Source: JANXUC01 sp043749225
GTDB lineage: Bacteria > Acidobacteriota > Terriglobia > Terriglobales > Acidobacteriaceae
NCBI GenBank assembly: GCA_043749225.1
Contig: JAYVEP010000208.1
Coordinates: forward strand, 1 to 26,252
Length of the DNA stretch: 26,252 bases
Reading direction: 5' to 3'
How positions within the stretch are numbered: position 1 is the stretch's first letter; every line of letters begins with the position of its first letter. The position numbers were made by a program, and so were the translations under genes. Below the pieces are notes generated by a model. It ran no database searches, was not told the origin of the DNA, and saw only the letters and a program-made list of their open reading frames with translations. This document shows, piece by piece, positions 1-6,657 of this stretch.

Positions 1-100
1 GTAGACCGCTAGAGCCCCGCAGTAATGCTGGGCCCAGAGGAATGGCCGTCCCGCCAGCAATGGCGGACAAAATTCGGCTTACAGGTCCGGCTGCTACAAA
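1..100 (+). ncRNA. rnpB: RNase P RNA (rnpB), 3' end, cut by the window edge
   Basis: This is the 3' part of the catalytic RNA of ribonuclease P, which trims tRNA 5' leaders. The conserved blocks of the bacterial A-type RNA appear in order: GTAGACCGCTAGAG at 1-14, CCCAGAGGAATGGCCGTCCC at 33-52, and ACAAAATTCGGCTTACAGG at 67-85, where the family usually has ACAGAA-like sequence before GGCTTA. Two hairpins with GNRA tetraloops sit between them: GCCC/GGGC plus GCA/TGC around GTAA (14-33), and CCGCCA/TGGCGG around GCAA (51-66). The 5' half and the partner strand of helix P1 lie outside the window, so the exact 3' end (about 95-100) cannot be fixed. No strong terminator follows directly; a short ACAAAC/GTTTGT palindrome with a few Ts lies at 96-112. 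Confidence 0.9.
77..100 (+). repeat. Direct repeat copy 1 (att-like), end of rnpB
   Basis: A 24-bp sequence starting GCTTACAGGTCC and ending GCTACAAA, identical to 2459-2482. This copy is joined to the rest of the RNase P RNA, so it is the functional 3' end of the gene. Confidence 0.9.
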
Positions 101-184
101 CTTGTTTGTTTTCAATTGCTTCGATGAATGCCTTCCGATTTGCGACGCCAAGAAACCAATTGAGATATTTGACGGAAGATGTTA

Positions 185-248
185 TCATGGCCTTGTTAAT
201 TAACTCGGCCATGACCTATATCTTGGCCTTGTTAATTAACTCGGCCAA
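185..248. promoter_or_regulatory. Twin near-palindromic operators upstream of the AbiE-like operon
   Basis: Two 23-bp identical copies lie at 189-211 and 225-247, 36 bp apart. Each is centred on the perfect palindrome GTTAATTAAC with GGCC on both sides. Copy 1 extends to 30 bp (185-214) with arms TCATGGCC and GGCCATGA and only two mismatched pairs. Copy 2 extends to 26 bp (223-248) with arms TTGGCC and GGCCAA. They sit 56-119 bp before the GTG start of the antitoxin gene. AbiEi antitoxins are known to repress their own promoter by binding paired inverted repeats, so these are good candidate operators. A TTGACA at 251-256 just downstream may be a -35 box, but no convincing -10 follows it. Confidence 0.6.
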
Positions 249-303
249 TGTTGACAAGCAAGATCGGGTGCTTGGGGATCGAAGCGAACAACGAGGTTAG
301 CAA

Positions 304-1524
304 GTGCCAAGCGAACATTTAGAATTTAGCGAAGCTCGCGTTGGGAATCTCCTCGCGGAGGCATTCCGCCACGCAGGATGGCGAGTCGAAGAAGAACCAC
401 AATCTGGCAAGCATCGCCTCGACCTTCTCGTACACAAAGGCGACCTTGTCTATGCAGTCGAAATAAAGCGAGCTTCAGAAGGACGCCCAGACCGCCTAGT
501 TCCCCTCATGTCTCAGGCGATTCTTCAAGCTCAAGCGGGTGTGCGCGAGTTCGGACGCCAAGCCTCGCCTCTCGCAGTTGTATTTGCCCCACGCATTGCA
601 GAATCAGCCGCCGAACAGATCCGACAATTCGTCGCAGCGAACGCCCCCGGGGTATCTGTCGGCGTCCTAGATGAGGAGGGATTTCGCTCCTTCGAAGGCC
701 CAGGCCTTGAGATACTAAACCAAAAGCGTCAGTCGATCTCAAGGAACATACTGTTGCACCCAGAACCCCCAAAAGTCGGCTTATTCTCTGGCATCAATCA
801 GTGGCTCCTAAAAATTATGCTGGCCCCAAAGATTCCGCAAGCCCTGTTAGCCGCACCCCGTGAGGAATATAGAAACGCATCGCAACTGGCCCAGGCGTCA
901 GGCGTTTCAATTATGACTGCGTTTCGCTTGGTGAAACAACTACATGAAGAGGGGTTTCTCCACGAATCCGAAGAGTCGTTGCGGTTGGTACGCGTCGAGC
1001 AATTGATGCATCGCTGGCAAGCTGCCAATCCCAGATGGCGTGAACTTCGAATGCGATGGCTGATCCGTAACGATGCCCCCGACGCGCTATATGCGGCTGT
1101 TCACCATCTATTGTCGGACCCCAATCCCCCACGTATGAGACGTTTCAATATGGCTGGCCCCGACTTGGCCAAGCGCCCAGGATCACCAATTCGCATGTGT
1201 GCAGGTCTCTTCTCCGCCGCTGAACTGCTTGGGTTGAGCTTCGTCCACGGCGGTCCTCGCCACCTATATGTCGAAGAACCCAATGCGGAGTTGTTCCAAC
1301 GGTTGGGACTGGTTCGCGCGCGAGAAGGCGAATCGGTGGATATTTTTGTGCGAGTACCGGCGGCTCGTGCTTCTGTATTCCGTGCTGCCGTAAACGTAAA
1401 TGGAGTGCCTGCATCCGATGTCCTACAAATCTGGTTGGACGTAGCAGCGCACCCAGCAAGAGGCGCCGCCCAGTCTGACGAGATATGGCGGCGAGTGCTC
1501 GCCCCAAATTTGGGGATCCAATGA
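304..1524 (+). CDS. AbiEi-like (type IV toxin-antitoxin) antitoxin with N-terminal PD-(D/E)xK-like domain
   Basis: A 406-residue protein starting at GTG 304, with GAGG at 293-296 seven bases upstream. Three regions can be read. Residues about 10-110 look like a PD-(D/E)xK nuclease fold: D40 in HRLDLLV, then E53-x-K55 in AVEIKRA, followed by a glutamine-rich helix (Q71, Q75, Q77). Residues about 178-235 resemble a winged helix (QLAQASGVSIMTAFRLVKQL). The C-terminal third resembles the AbiEi C-terminal region, ending in LQIWLDVAAHPARGAAQSDE. It overlaps the toxin gene by ATGA, so the two are translationally coupled. In AbiE systems this protein binds the operator and neutralises the toxin. The nuclease-like domain is unusual for an antitoxin. 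Whether it cuts DNA, only binds it, or makes this a defence effector cannot be told from sequence. Confidence 0.7.
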   Translation: MPSEHLEFSEARVGNLLAEAFRHAGWRVEEEPQSGKHRLDLLVHKGDLVYAVEIKRASEGRPDRLVPLMSQAILQAQAGVREFGRQASPLAVVFAPRIAESAAEQIRQFVAANAPGVSVGVLDEEGFRSFEGPGLEILNQKRQSISRNILLHPEPPKVGLFSGINQWLLKIMLAPKIPQALLAAPREEYRNASQLAQASGVSIMTAFRLVKQLHEEGFLHESEESLRLVRVEQLMHRWQAANPRWRELRMRWLIRNDAPDALYAAVHHLLSDPNPPRMRRFNMAGPDLAKRPGSPIRMCAGLFSAAELLGLSFVHGGPRHLYVEEPNAELFQRLGLVRAREGESVDIFVRVPAARASVFRAAVNVNGVPASDVLQIWLDVAAHPARGAAQSDEIWRRVLAPNLGIQ

Positions 1525-2297
1525 CCGCCCAATTTCCCGAGAACGAATACTTCGTCCGCCTCCTGCGGGCATTGAGTCCATGGCTGAACCAAATCGTGAT
1601 CGTTGGTGGGTGGGCGCATCGTTTATACCGACTGCATCCATTGTCACAGCGCCTGGAGTTTTCGCCGTTGGCGACCTTTGATGCAGATGTAGCTGTTCCG
1701 GAGAAACTCGTGGTCGGGGATGAAGATATCCACACACGCTTAAAAGCAAACAAGTTCAACGAGGAACTTCTGGGCGAATATCGTCCTCCGGTTAGCCATT
1801 ACACGCTTGGAGAGAATGGCCGAGGTTTTTATGCTGAATTCCTTACACCGCTGATGGGAGGGACGGAGAACCGAGGAAGGCCCACGGCGACCGTCCGCAT
1901 CGCAGGCGTGACTTCGCAAAAGCTTCGATACCTTGAGCTCCTCTTAAACGCGCCGTGGCACGTCACGGTCGAGAGCTCGGCTGGTTTTCCAATCAAAGTG
2001 CCTACGACTTTGCAGATTCCTAATGCGGCGAGCTACTTAGCCCAGAAGCTACTGATTCAAGAGAAGCGAGAGTCGAAAGATCGTGCGAAAGACGTCGTAT
2101 ACGTTCATGACACCATACAAACATTCGGACGTTCTCTCGCCCGGCTCCAAAGTGAATGGATCGAGAATGTTAAGCCCATGCTACCAGCGAAGGTTGCTGC
2201 GAAGATCACGAATAGCGCTGATAAGCTGTTCAGGGAAATCACAGACACTGTTCGGAACGCATCCATGGAAGTCGGCGCTACCGGGCGCAGCATCTAA
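1521..2297 (+). CDS. AbiEii-like nucleotidyltransferase toxin
   Basis: A 258-residue protein. The start chosen is ATG 1521, which forms an ATGA overlap with the stop of the preceding gene; an upstream in-frame ATG at 1485 would overlap more and is less likely. It shows the minimal nucleotidyltransferase signature: VGGWAHRLYR at residues 28-37, then FDADVAV at 53-59, giving D54 and D56 as the metal-binding pair. A basic segment with K, R and KD residues near 180-195 (KLLIQEKRESKDRAKD) resembles the second conserved block of AbiEii/AbiGii toxins. Toxins of this family transfer nucleotides to RNA, for example tRNA acceptor ends in the MenT relatives; the substrate here is unknown. Pairing with the AbiEi-like gene supports the assignment. 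A generic nucleotidyltransferase of a related family remains possible. Confidence 0.68.
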   Translation: MTAQFPENEYFVRLLRALSPWLNQIVIVGGWAHRLYRLHPLSQRLEFSPLATFDADVAVPEKLVVGDEDIHTRLKANKFNEELLGEYRPPVSHYTLGENGRGFYAEFLTPLMGGTENRGRPTATVRIAGVTSQKLRYLELLLNAPWHVTVESSAGFPIKVPTTLQIPNAASYLAQKLLIQEKRESKDRAKDVVYVHDTIQTFGRSLARLQSEWIENVKPMLPAKVAAKITNSADKLFREITDTVRNASMEVGATGRSI

Positions 2298-2849
2298 CCC
2301 GATGAAATTCGAGCGGTATGCTATGCGGGTTTAAAGCAAGTCTTCGTCTGAGTACCAACGATGACTGTGACGCCGGTGTGAGCAAAACCTGTCATCATTG
2401 ACACTTCGCAACCACTGATTTCAAGTGAGTTGTGTCCGCAATGCAGTCCGTGAATTGAGCTTACAGGTCCGGCTGCTACAAAATATTGCACTTGGGCTGG
2501 TTTGGGCGAGCAAGTGCGTCATCTTGGCACAAACCAGGCGCACTCTTTATGATTTTCGGCGGCGTTGTGCGTAACGTGCTTTGTGATCCCTAGACTGGCA
2601 CTCTTTGCAGCGGCAGTGTTTCCCGCCCTGGGACGGTCCTTTCTTGGGGTCTGAGTAGAAATCAGTCAGTGGTTTCCACGTTTGCAGCCTCCACAGACCT
2701 TGCCACTAATACCATTTTGCTGCGTGACAGCCATAAGCAAGAATCCTCCCTCTCTTCTACGCCAGTCAGGAAGCAAAGAACAACAGGCTGCTGACACCTT
2801 CCGAGCCTTGCCATTGACTAATGGCCAACCTGGGCGCAACAATGCTGCC
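2298..2849. other. Non-coding stretch containing the right att-like repeat
   Basis: About 550 bp with no open frame that resembles a protein and no tRNA-like element seen. The only structure is the rnpB-derived repeat at 2459-2482, and a weak inverted repeat GCACTTG/CAAGTGC at 2488-2494 and 2511-2517 just after it, which has no T-run. Confidence 0.6.
2459..2482 (+). repeat. Direct repeat copy 2 (att-like), orphan 3' end of rnpB
   Basis: Exact 24-bp copy of 77-100 with no RNase P RNA body in front of it. The two bases just upstream differ (GA instead of CG), and AATT before them matches again. This is the expected look of a displaced attachment site. Confidence 0.9.
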
Positions 2850-3236
2850 ATGAAAAATAACCTCGGGCGGTTTATGCTGCTATTCTCTTTCGCGCTGGTG
2901 TCGTGCCCTTGTTTTGCGGTTGGCGACGGCAACACTCTCCTGAGCTTATGCCAAAATGCGGATAAGTCGGCGCAGACTCAAGAACCTGCCGAGCTAACAG
3001 GTGTGCTCCAGTGCTAAGCCTATATAGAAGGCGTGTTTACCGGTTATTCAATGGTGAGTAAAGCTCTCAACCTCAAACAAGTTGGTATTGAGAATGTGTG
3101 TGTGCCGGATGAAGTGACAGTGGGACAGATCACTAAGGTTGTTGTGAAGTACCTGAAAGACCACCCTGAGAAGCTGCATTTGGGCGCTGGCCTGTTGACC
3201 ATGACTGCCCTCAAGGATGCCTTTCCCTGTAAATAG
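2850..3236 (+). pseudogene. Rap1a/Tai-family-like secreted protein, broken by one in-frame stop
   Basis: One frame from ATG 2850 to the stop ending at 3236 encodes a signal peptide (MKNNLGRFMLLFSFALVSC..., cleavage after about residue 23) and then the small domain seen in T6SS immunity proteins Rap1a and Tai. It has GDGNTLLSLCQ, a CxAYIEGVFTGY block, NVCVPDEVTVGQ, YLKDHPEKLH and a terminal ALKDAFPC. The frame is interrupted by TAA at 3015-3017, where the family has a hydrophobic residue after cysteine. A single change from TTA (Leu) would explain it. The rest of the frame is intact, so the break is recent or a sequencing error. No type VI secretion genes are nearby, and many members of this family are orphans of unknown role. 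There is no clear ribosome binding site before ATG 2850. Confidence 0.65.
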
Positions 3237-3248
3237 CTGCACACAAGC

Positions 3249-3626
3249 CTAGGGCCGATTGGTAACCGACTTGAGATTTGATCTCAGCGCGGAACACCGA
3301 ATCGCGAACAGACTCTCGAACACCTTCTGCCCTTCATACGTCATACGAACTGCGCGGGTGTCGCCAATGCGGGCTACCCATTTCTTCTCTAGAAACCCCG
3401 TAAGCATCGCCGCGCCTACCGCGCCTCCGATGTGGTGATGGCGTTCGGTCCAATCCATACACTTGCGGGCGAAGGAACGGCGCAATCCGCGCAGCGGGCT
3501 CACATCAACGCCGACCGTGCGCAGGAAGCATTCGCCGTCGTAGGGCAGCAGGAACTCCGTTCGCGTGCTGCTGAGGCCGGCGGTGAAGATTTTGGCAGAG
3601 GCTGACCGCGCAAAGGCGCTCGCTCT
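3249..3626 (-). pseudogene. C-terminal remnant of an ArsR-family-like regulator
   Basis: An open frame on the minus strand, bounded upstream by a TGA at 3627-3629. The part from about 3500 down reads CMDWTERHHHIGGAVGAAML, FLEKKWVARIGDTRAVRMT and YEGQKVFESLF. This matches the C-terminal region of a class of ArsR-type regulators (C-x-D-W-[ST]-E-R-...-GA-x-GAA). The N-terminal winged helix that should precede it is absent: the frame closes and the neighbouring enzyme gene ends at 3701. A GTG at 3503 could open an 84-residue peptide, but the missing DNA-binding part argues for a gene remnant. The segment 3504-3700 holds nothing else recognisable. Confidence 0.5.
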
Positions 3627-3700
3627 TCACAGCGAGGCGCACAGGTTCTGCTTCATCGCCCGCTCGGTGAATTTCCCAGTCGAGTTAGCGCCGGAAATAC

Positions 3701-4834
3701 TTACCCAATAGCCTGCAGTAAATCTTCGATCAGATCATCGACATGTTCCAATCCGACCGACAGGCGCAGAAGGTTCTGTGGGACTTGCGTTCCCTCCCCT
3801 TCCGAGGAGGCACGGTGCTCGATCAGGCTTTCGGTGCCGCCGAGGCTGGTGGCGTTGGTGAAAAGTTTAACTCGCGAGGCCACGCGGATCGCCTCGTCAT
3901 AGCCGCCGCGAACTAAAACAGAAAGCATTCCACCAAAGCCCTTCATTTGGCGATGAGCGATCTCATGCCCCGGATGGGAGGACAGACCCGGATAGCAAAC
4001 TCGTTCGATCTTGCTCGATTTTGCTAAAACTTCCGCAATCTTCTCGGCGTTGGAAGAGTGTTTTTCCATACGGCAAGGGAGCGACCGCAGCCCTCGCAGG
4101 ATCAGCCAAGATGCAAACGGCGACGCCGTGGCCCCCATTAACGTGCGGGTGCGGTAAAGATGTTCGTGGCTAAGCTGCTTCTGCGCCGGTTCACGCTGCT
4201 TCAAAACCAGGCAACCGCCCTGCACGTCGCTGTGGCCGCCGCAATACTTTGTTGTGGAATGGAACACGATATCCGCACCCAGTTCCAGTGGCCTTTGCAG
4301 AATCGCGGTAGCGAACGTGTTATCCACCAACAATTGCGCTCCCGCGGCGTGCGCGATGTCGGCGACAGCAGCGACATCGGTAATCTTCATCAGAGGATTC
4401 GACGGCGTCTCGGCCCAGATAAGGCGAGTGTTCGGACGGATGGCAGCCTTCAACTGGTCTAGGCTTTCCATTTCTACAACCGTCGTCTCAATTCCCCAAT
4501 TCGGCAAGTACTCGTGGTAAAGATGTCGGAACCCTGTGTATAGATCGTCAGGAAAAATCACGTGAGAACCCGGCGGCAGCGACTGCAGCACGGTACATCC
4601 CGCTCCCATGCCTGAACCAAATGCCAGCGCTGACTCGCCGCCTTCAAGCTGTGCCATGGCCTCTTCAAGCCGAGACTGCGTCGGATTCTTTTCCCGTATG
4701 TAGGAATAGCCGTGAAGATCTTCGCAGGCTGGGCCGTGTTCGAACGTGGTCGAAAGATGAATGGGCGGCGCGACTGCCCCCGTCGCGGGGTCGGGTTCCG
4801 CACCCGCGTGAACCGCCAGCGTCTCAATACGCAT
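3701..4834 (-). CDS. PLP-dependent cystathionine gamma-synthase / gamma-lyase family enzyme
   Basis: A 377-residue enzyme of the Cys/Met metabolism PLP family. The start is ATG at 4834, with GAGG nine bases upstream; a TTG at 4849 is in frame but less likely. Typical motifs are YSYIREKNPTQSRLE (phosphate and substrate contacts), ETPSNPLMKITD, VDNTFATAILQRPLELGAD (D171 binds the PLP pyridine N) and HSTTKYCGGHSD, with K196 as the Schiff-base lysine. The C-terminal GGTESLIEHRASSEGEG is the usual carboxylate-binding region. Members make cystathionine from an activated homoserine or cleave it, and sequence alone does not separate synthase (MetB) from lyase (MetC/Mgl-like) here. The gene stands alone and is divergent from the CBS gene across 160 bp. 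Confidence 0.88.
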   Translation of the reverse strand: MRIETLAVHAGAEPDPATGAVAPPIHLSTTFEHGPACEDLHGYSYIREKNPTQSRLEEAMAQLEGGESALAFGSGMGAGCTVLQSLPPGSHVIFPDDLYTGFRHLYHEYLPNWGIETTVVEMESLDQLKAAIRPNTRLIWAETPSNPLMKITDVAAVADIAHAAGAQLLVDNTFATAILQRPLELGADIVFHSTTKYCGGHSDVQGGCLVLKQREPAQKQLSHEHLYRTRTLMGATASPFASWLILRGLRSLPCRMEKHSSNAEKIAEVLAKSSKIERVCYPGLSSHPGHEIAHRQMKGFGGMLSVLVRGGYDEAIRVASRVKLFTNATSLGGTESLIEHRASSEGEGTQVPQNLLRLSVGLEHVDDLIEDLLQAIG

Positions 4835-4996
4835 TTTTCTAGTCCTCAATGGTTGTAGAAGTGCTTGCTGATTATAAGCTGGGCTCGAGTTCTACCCGTC
4901 GTCAGGCGAGTTGCCTGGGTCTAGTTGACTCACCGCCCTAAAAAGTTCCCTTGACTCTGAGCATTTCTGGGCGCACATTCTCTGCGGAGGTTCCCT

Positions 4997-5446
4997 ATGA
5001 GACTGAACGACACAATTGGCTCGGTTTTGAAGAGTAAAGGTGGCGTCGTGTGGTCGGTGACGCCGGAGCAGTCCGTCTATTCGGCGGTGGAGGCAATGGC
5101 CGAAAAAGGGATTGGGGCCCTGCTCGTAATGTCGGAGGGAAAGCTGGTTGGAATTCTCTCGGAGCGCGACTATGCGCGCAAAGTCGTACTCAAGGGAAGA
5201 TCGTCGAAGGACACAACGGTGGCGGAAATCATGACCGCTCCGGTTCTCTACGTCACCCCGCTACAAGCTGTAGACGAATGCATGGCGCTGATGACGCAGC
5301 ACCGCATCCGCCACCTGCCCGTGCTGGAGAACGACCGAGTGCTGGCTGTAGTTTCCATCGGCGACATCGTAAAATGGATTGTTTCGAAACAAGAACAAAC
5401 CATCGTCGAAATGGAAAGCTACATCAGCCAGAAGTACCCAGCTTAG
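4997..5446 (+). CDS. CBS domain-pair protein
   Basis: A 149-residue protein made almost only of two CBS domains, about residues 10-65 (VTPEQSVYSAVEAMAEKGIGALLV..GILSERDYARKV) and 77-133 (EIMTAPVLYVTPLQAVDECMALMTQHRIRHLPVL..VVSIGDIVKW). CBS pairs bind adenosyl nucleotides and act as energy or redox sensors. With no fused enzyme, this is a stand-alone cytoplasmic regulator of unknown target. The start ATG 4997 has GGAGG at 4986-4990 at ideal distance. A TTGACT at 4951-4956 is a possible -35 box, with only a weak -10. The gene converges with the glycosyltransferase, leaving 13 bp between them. Confidence 0.9.
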   Translation: MRLNDTIGSVLKSKGGVVWSVTPEQSVYSAVEAMAEKGIGALLVMSEGKLVGILSERDYARKVVLKGRSSKDTTVAEIMTAPVLYVTPLQAVDECMALMTQHRIRHLPVLENDRVLAVVSIGDIVKWIVSKQEQTIVEMESYISQKYPA

Positions 5447-5459
5447 CGGGCGATAGATC

Positions 5460-6629
5460 TCAGCCAGCAGGAATCAGAGGACCGGTGTGCGCGGATCGTG
5501 CGTTGGCGGCCGCAGCATAGCTTGCCAGCAGCACGCGCACCGAGGCGTCCCAGGAGAAACGAGCGGATTGTTCGATGCTGCGCTGTTTAAGTCTTGCTCT
5601 CAATTCGGTATCAAGCAAGGCGCTATACATTCCACGCATAATTTCAAACACATTTTCCGGATTCACCAGAACGGCAGCGTCGCCGACAACTTCTGGCAAC
5701 GAAGAAGTGTTTGAGGTCACCACTGGCGTTCCGTGGGCCATGGCTTCGAGCGGCGGCAGCCCGAAACCCTCGTACAGCGACGGGAAAACGAACACCTTCG
5801 CCGCATCGTAAAAAATGCGCAAAATATCAATCGGCACAAAGCCTAGAAAGCGGACTTCGTTCTGCATACCGCTACGCAGCACGGTGCGGCGCAAATCAGG
5901 ATGACTGGAAACATCGTCGCCGATAATAATCAGCTTCAAGTCGGGGTACTGGTTTTCCTTCGCGAGCTCCGCCTTGAGTGCGGAAAAAGCCTCAATAGTG
6001 CGAACTACATTTTTGTGCGGACTCACACTGCCCACGTAGAGAAGAAACGGGTAGTTCACTTGATAACGCTGGGCAATGAGTAACTTCTCAGCCTCCGTCG
6101 CGTGACCGCTTCGAAAGCGTTCATCCAGAGCGTTGTAGGCAACATCAAGTTTCGTGTCCGGAATTCCGAACCGGCTCTGAATTTCGCTCCGCGTAAACTC
6201 CGAGACGGCCATCACGCGCGCCGCGCGTTCCAGAACGCGTCGCGTCAGCTGAAAGTGCGCCGACCGCTTCAGTGCGGAGGTTCCGCGAGTTCCCACCAGG
6301 TGTTCCTGCAGGTCGTGGACCGTCATCACATAAGGGCACGGCAGGGCGCGCGGCAGCCAGGACAAATGCGGAATGTGCACCAGATCGCAACGGGCTTGAC
6401 GAACGATGGACCGGAACTGCAGCCATCCAGCTAAAGAAAGCTCCGTGTGGCTGAGGGGGACCGTATGGAAGTTCTGCGGCAGAGGGCCAATCGCAAGTAT
6501 TTTTTCTGGATTTCCGACCAGCACATATTCATTGCCGTGATTGAGTCGCCCCAGCGTGCGCACAACATTCCGGATGTAAGTGCCAATGCCAAAATCCGAA
6601 ATGCGGCGAACATCAATCGCAATCTTCAC
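5460..6629 (-). CDS. Family 4-type (GT-B) glycosyltransferase
   Basis: A glycosyltransferase of the GT-B fold that transfers a sugar from an NDP donor, probably to a lipid or polysaccharide acceptor at the inner membrane face. The N-terminal domain begins KIAIDVRRISDFGIGTYIRNVV, and the hinge holds LLYVGSVSPHKNVVRTIEAF. The donor-binding E-x7-E motif is in FPSLYEGFGLPPLEAMAHG, followed by TSNTSSLPEVVGDAAVLVNP. I chose the GTG at 6629, which opens directly onto the fold, giving 389 residues and a 28-bp gap after glyA. A longer in-frame start at 6758 would overlap glyA by about 100 bp with unlikely sequence. No strong Shine-Dalgarno is visible, so translation may depend on readthrough from glyA. 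Confidence 0.87.
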   Translation of the reverse strand: MKIAIDVRRISDFGIGTYIRNVVRTLGRLNHGNEYVLVGNPEKILAIGPLPQNFHTVPLSHTELSLAGWLQFRSIVRQARCDLVHIPHLSWLPRALPCPYVMTVHDLQEHLVGTRGTSALKRSAHFQLTRRVLERAARVMAVSEFTRSEIQSRFGIPDTKLDVAYNALDERFRSGHATEAEKLLIAQRYQVNYPFLLYVGSVSPHKNVVRTIEAFSALKAELAKENQYPDLKLIIIGDDVSSHPDLRRTVLRSGMQNEVRFLGFVPIDILRIFYDAAKVFVFPSLYEGFGLPPLEAMAHGTPVVTSNTSSLPEVVGDAAVLVNPENVFEIMRGMYSALLDTELRARLKQRSIEQSARFSWDASVRVLLASYAAAANARSAHTGPLIPAG

Positions 6630-6657
6630 CGAATGATTTAACCACAGGAGAGCAAAG

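Larger units (their letters stand above)
77..2482. mobile_element. Putative small integrated island at the 3' end of rnpB, carrying an AbiE-like toxin-antitoxin operon
   Basis: The last 24 bases of rnpB (77-100) are repeated exactly and in the same orientation at 2459-2482. With the flanking bases the match is 28 of 30 (71-100 against 2453-2482). Everything between the copies is a single two-gene operon and its control region, about 2.4 kb. A duplicated 3' end of a structured RNA gene is what site-specific recombinases leave when they integrate into tRNA or tmRNA genes. Here the copy joined to the RNA body would be one att site and the orphan copy the displaced end. No integrase or recombinase gene lies inside, so the unit is either non-autonomous or the remnant of a larger element. 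The mobile nature is inference; the repeat is seen directly. Confidence 0.6.

Noticed and set aside
14..66. Paired hairpins read as an integron attC or intron domain
   Set aside because: The GNRA loops and conserved flanking blocks fit the 3' domain of RNase P RNA exactly.
96..112. Intrinsic terminator after rnpB
   Set aside because: The ACAAAC/GTTTGT stem is AT-rich with a two-base loop and only a short T-run; too weak to call.
185..248. Minimal CRISPR-like repeat-spacer unit
   Set aside because: Only two copies with a 13-base gap, strongly palindromic, and placed as operators; no cas genes.
9..300. Short open frames on both strands over 9-300
   Set aside because: They run across the RNase P RNA end and the operator palindromes and have no protein-like features.
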